A stretch of DNA of 52,500 nt from Mesostigma viride (lineage: Eukaryota > Streptophyta > Mesostigmatophyceae > Mesostigmatales > Mesostigmataceae), in contig RPFO01000219.1 of assembly GCA_009746045.1 (NCBI GenBank), positions 225,001 to 277,500 of the forward strand, given 5' to 3'. Shown piece after piece: positions 9,895 through 20,344 of the stretch. The notes beneath the pieces are model-generated. The model ran no database searches. It had not been told where the DNA came from and saw only the letters and a program-made list of their open reading frames with translations. Each line of letters opens with the position of its first letter. Within the stretch, counting starts at the first letter, position 1. The position numbers were made by a program, and so were the translations under genes.

Positions 9895-10929
9895 TTAATT
9901 TTATTTATTAATCAGACTCGTGCTCCCGTTGGGGAGCCACGGAGCAAATTAACCCCGATGGATGGATGGATGGATGGATGGATGGATGGATGGATGGATG
10001 GATGGATGGATGGATGGATGGATGGATGGATGGATGGATGGATGGATGGATGGATGGATGGATGGATGGATGGATGGATGGATGGATGGATGGATGGATG
10101 GATGGATGGATGGATGGATGGATGGATGGATGGATGGATGGATGGATGGATGGATGGATGGATGGATGGATGGATGGATGGATGGATGGATGGATGGATG
10201 GATGGATGGATGGATGGATGGATGGATGGATGGATGGATGGATGGATGGATGGATGGATGGATGGATGGATGGATGGATGGATGGATGGATGGATGGATG
10301 GATGGATGGATGGATGGATGGATGGATGGATGGATGGATGGATGGATGGATGGATGGATGGATGGATGGATGGATGGATGGATGGATGGATGGATGGATG
10401 GATGGATGGATGGATGGATGGATGGATGGATGGATGGATGGATGGATGGATGGATGGATGGATGGATGGATGGATGGATGGATGGATGGATGGATGGATG
10501 GATGGATGGATGGATGGATGGATGGATGGATGGATGGATGGATGGATGGATGGATGGATGGATGGATGGACGGATGGATGGATGGATGGTCGATGGGGAC
10601 ACACAATCCTACCGGTCTAATCTATCTACAACATCAAGCCAAGTCTATTGAATCTAAGCTCTCTATACCCTAGGGGTCCTGTCTGGCGTGCTTCCCGCGT
10701 GTTTGCAAACGCGGGCGCTTCCCCACGGGAGGCGGGGTTCGTTGTCCTCTATGACCTGGGCCCACTTGGCCTTGTCCATCATCTTGTTCCATGCAAATCA
10801 CGGAGAGCCCTAGGCCCCCGGCCCATGTCCTCTACTAGCTGTTCTTTGAAGGTGCGGGCCTTGCGGCGTCGAGCATTGCGAGGCCCGGCCCATGTATAAT
10901 GAGGTGCCGGCCATGCGCAGGCTGAGCTG
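9895..10929 (-). mobile_element. L-D LINE copy 1, 5'-truncated, with expanded GGAT array
   Basis: The duplication GGCTATACAA flanks it at 9885-9894 and 10930-10939; N-B copy 5 at 37337-37355 shows the uninterrupted site. It holds the ORF2 C-terminal region, the 3' UTR, a GGAT array and the 3' hairpin with GTTG/CAAC loop at 9919-9941. Apart from the array it is collinear with 46500-46930. Confidence 0.85.
9957..10589 (+). repeat. (GGAT)n array, ~158 units, inside L-D
   Basis: The array is nearly perfect, with one GGAC variant near 10570. The matching position in the L-D copy at 46556-46575 has only two to three units. The WMDG and HPSI open frames over it are artefacts. Confidence 0.95.
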
Positions 10930-11796
10930 GGCTATACAAAGGCTAGGGCATGATGGCTTCTCACAGAGAGCGACTCTCTGCATAGGCTGAGCTTGGCTAA
11001 ATTCTTAAGGCATCATCCATGGGGGGCCATTATGGGCGCACATGCGCGTAGGCGTGTGCCACGTGCTAGGCTACTAAGCTTGACTAATCCATACACTACT
11101 GCTATACATTCCCTAGGCTGAGGTTGCTGGGGTGGCCGAGGGCGCCTGCCAGGGCTTGTTGTGGTGGACGTGGATGGCGTCCCCCCTCCAGTATACCGCT
11201 TTCCCCCCTCAGTGCGCTCTGCCGCAGCTGGCCAGAGGTACTGAGGTATACTGAGGTACTGAGGTACTGATGTAGGTCGGCCATAGCTCCCGTCGCCGCT
11301 GGGCGCTGCTGCTGTGCCAGGGTCAAGTCGTCGTCCAGCGTGTAGGAAGTCCCCGAGCCGGAGCCTCTTGCGGCGTTTAAGAAACGGCAGCTTATCCGCC
11401 ATGTGCTTTTAAAGGTGTGGAGCAGGGGAGCCGGGCCGGCCTTACCCCGCGCGCGGGGAAGGCGGACAGGCTGCCGACATCCGCAGCTCACCAGTGAATT
11501 GCATGGGGGCAAGAATGTTGCGCTTAAACGCCATGAGGAGATCGAGACTCCGAGTTCTCACCTGCCGGCTGGTCGAAGTGCTTGACGATTGACATTGTGG
11601 CTGCGCACATGACAGCGAACGTTGTGCATGGTGCCACGAGCCACGCGAACCACAAGGTAGCCATGGCTGACGGCGCGGAGCTCATAACTTTCACGTTTGG
11701 GCACCTAATTTGGCTGACAGTGAATATCACAATCGCTTCGTCTTTCTAAGACGCACACGCTGATCAATATAATTTTCCGAAGCTATTACGCAATAT

Positions 11797-13297
11797 ATGA
11801 CGAGCAAACGCTCCTCTACGCAACGCAGCCTGGCGGCTGCGCTAAGCCCTGAAAATACGTCTGCAGCTCCGGCTGCACTGCTGCAGCTTCGCCCTCAGGT
11901 CCGGAAGGCAGCGTTGACACTATAGTCGCGCACTGGTGGTCGCCCAGCTAGATCCCTCGGGCCGGGCTTGCCTCGCCCAGCTCTGCATCGCCTGAGCCCA
12001 AGCGCAGTCGCCCCGGCAAACCTAGCTGGTCTGAGCGCGACTTTGACGTCGACAGGTTATTTTCCACCTTTGACCTCAACAGACCCGGCTTTTAGGACAT
12101 GCCATCCATCAAGATACTGGAGCTCGTGTTTTACGGGTCGTACGCCTCACTCCTTGCCCTGTGCCAGCAACTCCACTCCAAAATGCGCCTCCGCAATGGA
12201 GTTGACAGCCGGTTTTCCCACCGCGGACCTGACCACCTGCCTGGCAGTGGTCCCGACCGCGCCTTCAGCTCGCCGCTCTCTTTTCCATCCTTAAGCGCTC
12301 TGCCGATGACCTCCGGGCCACCCCTCCCCCTTGACCGAGTCCACCCGTTCCTCCTCCACCTTCAATCAAGATTAGCCCGTGATCTCACAGCACGTGTCTC
12401 CCCTCGCTGCAGATCGTGTGGCAGCTGCATGTGGGCCACACGCTGGCTGCTGAGCTCCCCGGCTGCCATCTCCATGCACCGCCACCTTGATCCACCCTCC
12501 TCGCCTCCACGTACCCACCCCCCCACGTACACACACCGCCTCCACCGACTCCATCACAGCCCAGCTCCGTGACATCGACAAGCGCCTCCAGGACAACGCC
12601 ATCGCCGTCGAGTGCCTGCAAAACACCGCAGGCCTCACCGCCCCGGCGGTGAAGGACATTGCCCGGCCAAGCCAGCCGGCCGCTGGCCCGGCTGGCGATG
12701 CCCCTCCCACCCACGGACCTGGGCGGACATGCTCAAGCACCACACCACCTCCACCATGCACCTCCGCCGTCGCAGCACTGAGCTCCAGCAGCAGACGCTC
12801 GACATCCGCGAGCTAGGAGGCCGAGCTCGCCAAGCGCAGCCTTAACGTCATCGTCAAGTGACTTCGACGTGGTGGAAGGTGAGAATTCCAGGATCAAGGG
12901 CTTCAACAGGCGTTTGAGACAGAAATCCTTGGTCGCATGGGCCTCCTTAATTGGTGAGATCAAGCTGGTCGCCCACCGCCTTACCCGCACGCGCCGGGGT
13001 AAGGCAGGGGCGCCTCCGCTTCTGCTCATCTTTGAGAACCCGGCGGACAAGATTTCGTTTCTCAGACGCTCGAGAACTTCGACCCTGGCGCAGCGCTCAA
13101 CGGCGACGGGAGCTATGGCCTACCCGTACCTCCCTAGCTCCGGCAGACCGCGGCGGGGAAGCCGGTACGTGTACTGGAATGGGGCGGCCATCTACGTCGG
13201 CCACTGTCAAGCCCAGGCAAGCGAACCTCGCTGCGCCACTGAGCACCTCCAGACACCCCAGCTTATAGGGGAATACAGCAGTAGTAGTGTAGAATAG
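11797..13297 (+). pseudogene. ORF1-like protein gene of N-B (broken)
   Basis: The start is MTSKRSSTQRSLAAAL, the same N-terminus as the copy read at 39020 on the minus strand. Later pieces in shifting frames give a low-complexity N-terminal part and IDKRLQDNAIAVECLQNTAG. A Q-rich, probably coiled-coil stretch follows, then an RRM-like IVK segment and a C-terminal part with RYVYWNGAAIYVGH. This layout resembles L1 ORF1 protein (coiled coil, RRM, C-terminal domain), an RNA-binding chaperone of LINE RNPs. That is a likeness by eye, not a proven homology. Stops and frameshifts make this copy inactive. Confidence 0.6.
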
Positions 13298-13608
13298 CAA
13301 GGCCTAGCCACCGTGGCCTTGTACATGTACGCCTATTACGCGGGCCCCCTACCAGCTGATGACTTAGCATTATTTAGCCATGTACATGTGTGCCTATGAT
13401 GTGCCACACACCAGATGATGCTAGCTTTATTTAGTTATGCTGTGCCCATGCAGAGAGCTACTCTCTGCTCAGAAGCCATGCCCTAGCTAGCCATTGTTTA
13501 GCCATGATGATCTTCCACCCCATGCCAGGCCTTTGAGCTCTGATACATCATGGTGGTGCAGGTGCGGCATGCAGGGTATGCACTTGGTGCACCTAGAGCA
13601 GGTGTCAA

Positions 13609-13806
13609 GGAGACAACCGGCGCAGGCCAGAAATCGGGAGAATCGATCCGGACCATGGTATAGCTCGAGCCTGCCGTTTTCTTGTCCGCGTGTTCGAGTC
13701 GTTCAGGATTATGAATATTAATGGTGATGGAAATGTGTAGCCTTGTGCATTGAAATTATGGCTGGCTTACGTGTAGAGTGACGAGATGACCTAGACGGTG
13801 GGGCCG
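13609..13806 (-). mobile_element. Family E SINE-like repeat in N-B 3' UTR
   Basis: It matches the minus strand of the element at 16628-18989 over about 195 bases, from ...GGTTGTCTCCTTGA at the 3' end to GGCCCCACCGTCTAGG. Comparison with 46280-46300 shows the uninterrupted N-B site; GGTG is repeated at both edges. One strand carries GTGTTCGAGTCGTTC, which is weakly B-box-like. Confidence 0.65.
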
Positions 13807-13991
13807 GTGTAGTTAACTTACATCCTACCCTTGCAGGAAGTAGCCTAGAATGTATTAAAAGCCATATGCCCCTTCTCAGGGATATGTGCTACATATACTC
13901 CCAATGGAGTTATGTTCTCAATTAATTAATTAATTAATTAATTAATTAATTAATTAATTACTGAATTAATTAATTAATTAATTAATTAATT

Positions 13992-15120
13992 GGTGAGGTC
14001 GGCCTCCTCGCGGAGGTCGAGCGTGTGTTGCTTGAGCTGTGCCGCGATGGTGGAGGTGGTGGAGGTGGTGTGGTGCTTCAGCATGTCCGCCCAGGTCTAG
14101 CGGGGGCTGGCTTGGCGGCGATGACCTTGACCGCCTTGGTGAGGCCTGCGGTGTTTTGCAGGCACTCGATGGCGATGACGTGGTCGTGGACTGGGGCTTG
14201 TCGATGTCGTGGAGCTGGGTCTTGATGTCGGTGGTGAAGGTGGAGGCGGCAGTGGAGGTGGAGGCGCCGAGGAGGGTGGACTCAGGTGTCCAGAGGTGAC
14301 GGTGGCGGAAAGGTGAGGGAGCTCAGCATGCAGCCAGCGTGCTGCCCATCGATCGCTGCCACATCTGCAGCGAGGGGGGTCACGTGCTGCTCGACGAGGT
14401 CCCTAAAGAGGGCATGCACGGATGGTGTCGGTCACAGCGGTGGGAGAAAAAATCTGGGCTTCAGAGCGTCCGAGGAGGGAGCAAAGGGCAATTTGTTGCA
14501 AGTGGGGACGGGAGCTAGAGGCTGTGCAGCTTTGCAGCCAAACCGGTCACGCTGCCACCGGACGGCAGGCAAAGGCCGCGGCAACCCCGAACCTTGAGTT
14601 GGTAGCACAATTTCAAAAGCGTGTCCCCGCGTCCCATTGAATCGAAACAGGACGTGCAGCTGGTCACTCGGACCTTTCACGGCTGCCAAAAATTGCTCGT
14701 CGATGGGGAAATCGTAAAACTGGCCAGCTGGGTGGCTCCGGCTTGGCGGGACGGCTGCGCTTGGGCTCAGGAGAGGCCGACGGCGAGGCCGAGGAGGCCG
14801 AATTATTACTGCTAAAGCTTGGGATGTGGTACTGCATGCTGCCTTCCAGGCCGGGCGGCGGAACTCTACTGTAGGCGTAGCTTCCTGCGTAGCTTCAGGG
14901 CTCAGCGCTGCCGCTAAGCTGCATGCGCTGCGCTGCGTCGCGAGGTGCGTTTGCTCGTCATGATATTGCGTAATAGCTTCGGGAAAATATATCAGCGTGT
15001 GCGTCTTAGAAAGACGAAGCGGCTTGTGGTATTCACAGCCGAATTATTTGGTGCCTAAACAAACGTGAAAGTTATAAGCTCCGCCGTCAGCCATGGTTAC
15101 TTCGTAGGTCGTGGCCTCAA
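13992..15120 (-). pseudogene. 5' half of N-B copy 2 ORF1 and leader
   Basis: This is the 5' half of N-B copy 2, cut off by copy 3. It has the leader hairpin CGTCTTAGAAAGACG near 15001 and the ATG region near 14960 (ATGACGAGCAAACG on the minus strand). Remnants of the middle part follow (QNTAGLTKAVKVI, LKHHTTSTTSTI). Frames are broken. Confidence 0.65.
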
Positions 15121-15175
15121 GCCCACTTGGCCTTGTCCATCATCTTTTTCCAAATCACGGAGAGCAAAGAAGCAT

Positions 15176-15682
15176 GGTCAGGTTTCAGTTGCCCATGCAG
15201 AGGGTGCTCTCTGCTGAGTTGCCATGCACCACATACAGTAGCCATAAATTTGCCTATAGCCATAATAATCTTCCACCCCATGCCAGGCCTTTTTAGGTAT
15301 GATCTACATCATACAGTGGTGCAGGTGCACCTTGTGCACCCCGAGTAGGTGGCGGTTTACATCCCCCCACCTAGCTGCAGGTTGTAGCTCAGAATGTATC
15401 ACAAGCCATATGCCCCCCAAGCGGACTGAGGGGCGTTTTGCTGAGTAGTGTAGTTAGGATTTTCTAGACTAGATAGCTTATTAGAGTTAGCTTAGTTCGA
15501 TTACGCGGCTTTCCCCACCTCCACCCATCCAGCAATGAATATGTGCTACATGAGTCTCCCAACGGAGTCATGTTATAATTTAATTTAATTTTAAATTAAT
15601 TTAATGCCCCCTCTCAGGGCTATGTGTTACATAAGCTCCCAACGGAGCTATGTTCTTAATTGATTAATTAATTAATTTTATG
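15176..15682 (+). mobile_element. N-B copy 4, 3' UTR fragment, split by L-C
   Basis: It holds the GCAGAGGG/CTCTCTGC hairpin, the TGCAGGTGCACC region and the final hairpin AGCTCC-CAAC-GGAGCT (15634-15649) followed by a TTAATTAA tail. L-C copy 2 lies inside it, bounded by ATGCCCCC. Confidence 0.8.
15418..15603 (+). mobile_element. L-C LINE copy 2, 186-base 3' fragment
   Basis: The duplication ATGCCCCC at 15410-15417 and 15604-15611 flanks it. It contains only the L-C 3' UTR, the CTCC-CAAC-GGAG hairpin (15556-15567) and a TTTAA-type tail. Confidence 0.85.
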
Positions 15683-15785
15683 AAGCATGGTAGGCATAGA
15701 ATTTGCGTGCAAGAATTTAGCTCGAGGCCTCATGCACTTGAGGCCCATCTTTTATAGACTTAGAGCTGTGGACCTACATGAAGTG

Positions 15786-15905
15786 AGACAACTATGCCGG
15801 CCTGGACGCATGGCGATCCAACGCCATGGAAGGACTAGGGTATGTAGTTGTCTGCTGAGAGGAAAGACGCGAAGGCCGCGGGGGCCGCGTGGCTATCTCT
15901 AGGTA
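15786..15905 (+). repeat. Repeat G copy 1 with conserved fold
   Basis: It matches 49222-49330. AGACAACTA (15786-15794) pairs with TAGTTGTCT (15845-15853), enclosing the stem CATGGCG / CGCCATG (15809-15815, 15822-15828). Both stems are kept in the other copy. Function unknown. Confidence 0.6.
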
Positions 15906-16627
15906 GACCTGCATGGAGGGAGACAGAGGGTAGTAACAAGAAAGGTTGATAGGGAAAACACACATACACACACACCACCACTACCATGACACAGACAACC
16001 AAAACTAAGAAGGAAAAGAGGGAACATATACACACATACAGTTGCATCGTTTTTCCCGTCTTTGTTCTTAATATCGTGTCGATTTCATCATGACTCTTGT
16101 TGAACTCTTGCATCGTTTGTTGGTCAAAGACTATGCATGACCTAGACGTTATGCTCCGTCAAGTCCGGTGTTTTTTGCAACGTCACCCACATATCAATGT
16201 TCGGTGCTGCCCCTTGGCACAAGCTCTACAAACAGGTCGTGGACCGGCTGGATCGCGTAGTATCTCCGCACATCTGAACCCTGTGATGCCAGATCTCCTT
16301 TGTGGCCGTTCCGAGCTTGGCACTGGATTCGTTGTCCACATCGTTGCGTCGCTGCAGCAACACGATGTTTTCTGGCATACGCGGGCTTTTGGTTCCCGCC
16401 GCACTGATTTGAAAGTGCTGTCCCTGCCCCGGATTTTTGCCTTTGCACCGTGTGCAGTTCTTGGACGTTTGGAATCATGGCATGGCTAACGTAATGACTG
16501 ACTAGCTAGACCTTTTCAGTGGTTTTCCATTTGCAGGTATTTCCTCGTAAATGGTGGGAGAGCGATCGCAGCAATGGTGCTTGACCACTAGCCACTCCCG
16601 GCCAGTTAGGCTCGAAGCACACACACG
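15906..16627. other. No supported gene
   Basis: The open frames on either strand here (for example plus 16097-16489) have no motif I recognise and no splice or signal context. A CA/CACAC-rich patch lies near 15957-15985. I see nothing else. Confidence 0.4.
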
Positions 16628-16689
16628 CCCTGATCAAGCAAGCTGTTCAGTCCGGCCCCACCGTCTAGGTCAAGTCGCTCTACACGTAA

Positions 16690-18820
16690 ATTAAATTAAA
16701 TTAAATTATAAAATGCCTCCGTTGGGAGATCATGTAGCACATATTCCATGATGGATGGGTGGAGTGGAGGAAGCTGCGTAATCGAACTAACTCTAAGCTA
16801 TCTAGTCTAGAAAATCCTAACTACACTACTCATCAAAACGCCTCCTCCTCTTGGGGGGAGGGGGCTTGCCCACAGGGTCGGGCGTGTGAGCCTTGACAAT
16901 CTTCTGCCACCGCGTCTTGTCCTGCATGGCAGTCCAAAGACGGGAGAGAGAGTGGATACGGTGTTCAATCAAACTGGGCTCAGTGGGACCACTAGGTCGT
17001 CCAGCAACATCTGGATGTAGTTCGTGACAGGTTTCCCTACCCTTTTGGGAATGCCCTTGGGGCCAGGCCAGGTCAGAATGTGTCGCCCTGGCTGGCCAAG
17101 CCGCTGTGGGCCGGCCAGACCAAGGGCGGTGTCGACCTGGCTGGTGCGAGCACTGAGGTGTCCTACAAATGCTACCCTATACGCTGCCTAATCTCGTCCG
17201 AAATACGAGGCATACCATGATACAAAGACTCTGATGACGGGCGCTCAGAAAACCCTACGTTAAGGACCTGTCGGAGCATTCTGTGAACCGTGCCGTTGAG
17301 CCTAGCTGCCAGTTTGGGTGTGATTGTTCACGCCTCGGCGCCATACGTGAGCACCGTGAGGACGAGGACCTTGAAGAGCATGCGCTTGCGGTGCTCGCCC
17401 AGGCCCTTCGAGCGCCAGTAGGTGTTGAGCGAACGGAGCCTGGCCCAGGCCAGGCCGATGCGGGTGTCCACATCGTCTGCAGTGTCAGGAAGCCAACTCC
17501 CCAACAGTTTGAAGCGATCGCGGAACGGGACCTCCGTCCCGTCGAGCAGGCGCGGCAGCGGTGGTGTACTGGAGGCCCCAATCACCATCGCCTCAGTTTT
17601 GACACTAATCTCCAACCCCACAGCCCGCGCCTCCAGGCCCAGACAGTCCAGCCAGGTCTGAATGTGCTCGGGGCTCGCGATGAGGGTGGTGTCATCCGCA
17701 TAAATCAGGTCGGCCAGGCGGTAACCAGGTGTAACCCCGCCGTGCGAGCTCTCGTTAAGGATGTCCAAGCCAGGCTCGAACCCCTTAAGAGCAGTAAAGC
17801 GCGCACGTGCCCGGCGCATGACGTGATCCACGACAATAATGAACAGGTATGGGGACAGGACACAACCTTGCCATGCACACCCCGTGGTGAAGGGGGAATG
17901 GTGGGGTGGTGCCTTCCGCAGTCCGCACTACTGCCTGTGAGCCCTCATACAGTCGGCGAATGGCAGCAATAAACACAGGTGGTACCCGATCCAGAGCTAG
18001 GATGGCCCAAAGAGCCTCCCAGAGAACCGTGTCAAAAACCTTGATATAGTCAACAAAAATGAAGACCAGCGGCAAACTGTCAGGGGGAAGGCGACGCACC
18101 TCCTCCATCAACCGGCGCGCAACAAACACAGCCATGACAGTGTTACGACCACGACGAAAACCCATCTCAGACTCACCCAGGTGTGGGTCCAGCGCGGCGC
18201 GGAGCCTGTGCAGCATCATATGCGCATGAAGACCTTCAGCGCGGCGCTCTGGAGGCAGACACCCCGGTAGTTACCGGGGTCAGCAGCAGAGCCCTTCTTG
18301 TACAGCATGACGCGGATGGCCGTCTGCCACTCATGCAGCAGGCGGAGGCTCGTCAGAGAGCAGGACACGGTTGCAGAACGCCAGCAGAATATCCCTAACC
18401 GCCGGATCAGGGGTCTTCAACAGCTCAGCAGAAAGGTGGTCGGCACCGACCGCCGCGTCGTACCGCAGGCGAGCAAGGGCGCCGTCCAATTCCTTCAAAG
18501 TGAAGGGGTCGGTGGACGACGTCGTTGGTGGCAAGGCAGCCCTCCTGCAAGGCGGGGACTTGGTAGTCCGCGGCCGAGGAGGGGGGCGCTGGGGGGGCGG
18601 GGGTCCGGCAACCCCGAGGCGGGCGGCCGTCTCGGGGTGAAGCGGCGGGGGGGGGGCGCGAGCCCCACCTGTCAAGGAAACATTGTGGGCCAACCAGCGG
18701 TCAAGGCTGACCGGCGCCGTGCCGTCCCCCGTGTGCTCCACCGGGGTGCGCTGCTGCCGCCGGCCGCTGAGCCGGTCGAGGTGGTACCACATGTCCTTGC
18801 CCTGGTTGCGAGCCTGGCAG
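16690..18820 (-). mobile_element. L-C LINE copy 3, 5'-truncated
   Basis: The duplication CTCTACACGTAA at 16678-16689 and 18821-18832 flanks it. On the minus strand it runs from ORF2 coding sequence to the L-C 3' signature at about 16715-16740 (hairpin CTCC-CAAC-GGAG) and a TTTAA tail. At 2.1 kb it is the longest L-C copy. Confidence 0.9.
17300..18800 (-). pseudogene. LINE ORF2 reverse transcriptase (L-C), frameshifted
   Basis: Three overlapping frames read in order. The first has KDMWYHLDRLSG and FTLKELDGALARLRYD with ADHLSAELLK. The second has SEMGFRRGRNTVMAVF and VFIFVDYIKVFDTVLWEA. The third has YRLADLIYADDTTLI (YADD codons at 17691-17702), LEARAVGLEISVKTEA and RMLFKVLVLTVLTYGAEA. These are the finger, palm and thumb segments of a non-LTR reverse transcriptase, which copies its RNA at a nicked target. 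At least two frameshifts separate them, so this copy is dead. The clade cannot be told by eye. Confidence 0.9.
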
Positions 18821-19025
18821 CTCTACACGTAAGCCAGCCATAATTTCAATGCACAAGGCTACACATTTCCATCACCATTCATATTCATCATCCTGAACGA
18901 CTCGAACACGCGGACAAGATAACGGCAGGCTCGAGCTACCATGGTCCGGATTCTCCCGATTTCTTGCCTGCGCTGGTTGTCTCCTTGATACACACACGAA
19001 GGGGCTAAAATAATAAGGAGTATAG

Positions 19026-19096
19026 ATTAATTTATTAATTAATTAGGAACATAACTCCGTTGGGAGTATATGTAGCACATATCCCAGAGAAGGGGC
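19026..19096 (-). mobile_element. N-B 3'-end fragment (~50 bases plus tail)
   Basis: The minus strand reads CCCCTTCTCTGGGATATGTG, then the ACTCC-CAAC-GGAGT hairpin, then a TAATTAATTAATAAATTAAT tail. It is a strongly 5'-truncated N-B insertion. The flanks are low complexity, so no clear duplication was set. Confidence 0.75.
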
Positions 19097-19099
19097 ATT

Positions 19100-20210
19100 A
19101 ATTAATGGCCTATAATGTCGCACCATAAAGTAAGTGAAAATGATAGGACCGTGTGGTCCTTGACGGCATCACCACCTTCATGACAGGCAGCGCAGCCAGC
19201 CGATTATATTATGAAGATTGGCGCAATAATGCTTTATGATGGAGGCAATGCCCATTTGAACCATTCATTCCGGAACATTTGACCAATTACAATGAATGCC
19301 GAGTTGTGCTGCCACAACTGTAAGATCGAGTAACTATATCCTTGAGACCCATCGAAATCACCACAGACCGACCATGACGCCACTGTGGCGCAACAGTGAA
19401 TACTTACGTCATAATCTATATCAACTGTGTGACTCTGCGCTCATGTCCCAGTTACTGGCACACTGGCCAACGACGAACCGGCCCTTTCCCGAGACTGTTC
19501 CCGGGTCAGCAGAACGTTTCTCGTCCACAATGCCAACAACATCCCAACCGGATCAAACCATGCACTGTCAATCCTATCAACCATCGTCATGGCAATTAAT
19601 TGACATGCAACCACTCACGGGGGCTGCTCCGGGCTCAGTGTTTGAGAAGCTTAGCCCCATGGAGACAACAATTAACTAGTTGTGAGGGAGAGAAACGAGC
19701 GAACAACGACCACCATGGCCGCTGCCGTGCTCCTAAATACCTCCAAAAATCCCGGCATCCATATGCGCTATCGCATTTGCCAGCAAGCCGCCTGACGTGC
19801 AATTAATTAGACTGCCAGCAAAATGCTGAGCAAGTCTGTTCGACTGCCACGTGCGAGCCAGCACCGGCACCGCACAGTACAATCTGCGTAGCTAGCTTTG
19901 TCAGATGGACTGAGCATCATTCCGTCTGGACAATGCAAAAGATTCGTAACTGCCAAATGTCACGCACCGGAATATTGCGCAAGCCACCAAGGCTTTGCGC
20001 CCCAAAGTCTTGCGCCTGAACCTAAGACAGGTCACCTAAGACTGTCACTCTAGAAATTCAGGCCTTTCCGGCGCGGCGCTCCACACCGGCCCAAAGGAAA
20101 GCCTGCGGCCTACTGAATCGGAACCAACCAAACGTCGGTAACGATTCCGATTACGGCAATTAACCGCGTAACTTCTTGAGTGCACGGACGTAAATGATCA
20201 CGGACGTGAC
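19100..20210. other. No supported gene
   Basis: The open frames on the plus strand (for example 19296-19679) lack recognisable motifs. The sequence has moderate base composition and no clear internal repeat. I see nothing I can name. Confidence 0.4.
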
Positions 20211-20344
20211 AATAATACATTCTAAGCTATACTTCCTGCAAGGGTGGGAATGTAAACGACACTTGCTCGGGGTGCACCAGCTAGGGCACCTGCATCCCCA
20301 TGATCTATCAAGCTATGCCCAGCTATAAGGGGGAGCCTGTCATG

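Larger units (their letters stand above)
11609..13991 (+). mobile_element. N-B copy 3, most complete copy in the window
   Basis: It runs from a leader (GTGCCACGAGCCACG, CATGGCTGACGG, CGTCTTTCTAAGACG hairpin) through ORF1 to a 3' UTR with the GCAGAGAG-CTA-CTCTCTGC hairpin (13450-13468). It ends with the CAAT-loop hairpin ACTCC-CAAT-GGAGT (13897-13910) and a TTAATTAA tail (13919-13991). A family E insert (13609-13806) interrupts the 3' UTR. Without it the element is about 2.1 kb. It splits N-B copy 2, but no clear target duplication is visible, so a small deletion at insertion is possible. Confidence 0.75.
9252..15165 (-). mobile_element. N-B copy 2, near full length, split by L-D and N-B copy 3
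   Basis: The duplication AAAGAAGCAT at 9242-9251 and 15166-15175 bounds it. Going 5' to 3' on the minus strand it has 45 bases of L-D-like sequence (15165-15121), the N-B leader and ORF1 (15120-13992 and 11608-11100), the 3' UTR (10940-11100 and 9657-9884), the hairpin (9666-9679) and the TGTAA tail. L-D copy 1 (9895-10929) and N-B copy 3 (11609-13991) are later insertions. ORF1 is broken in several places. Confidence 0.8.
16628..18989 (+). mobile_element. Family E element, ~219 bases, split by L-C
   Basis: Its two parts (16628-16689 and 18833-18989) join across one CTCTACACGTAA. The outer direct repeat ACACACACG lies at 16619-16627 and 18990-18998. The copy at 13609-13806 shows the uninterrupted L-C target. 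Ends and size suit a SINE or other small retroposon; direction is inferred from a truncated copy at 29005-29050. Confidence 0.65.

Noticed and set aside
9883-10673. Long WMDG or HPSI repeat proteins on both strands
   Set aside because: Pure GGAT repeat inside an L-D element; frames are artefacts.
16097-16489. 130-codon plus frame as a gene
   Set aside because: No motif, no splice context, and an equally open frame on the other strand.
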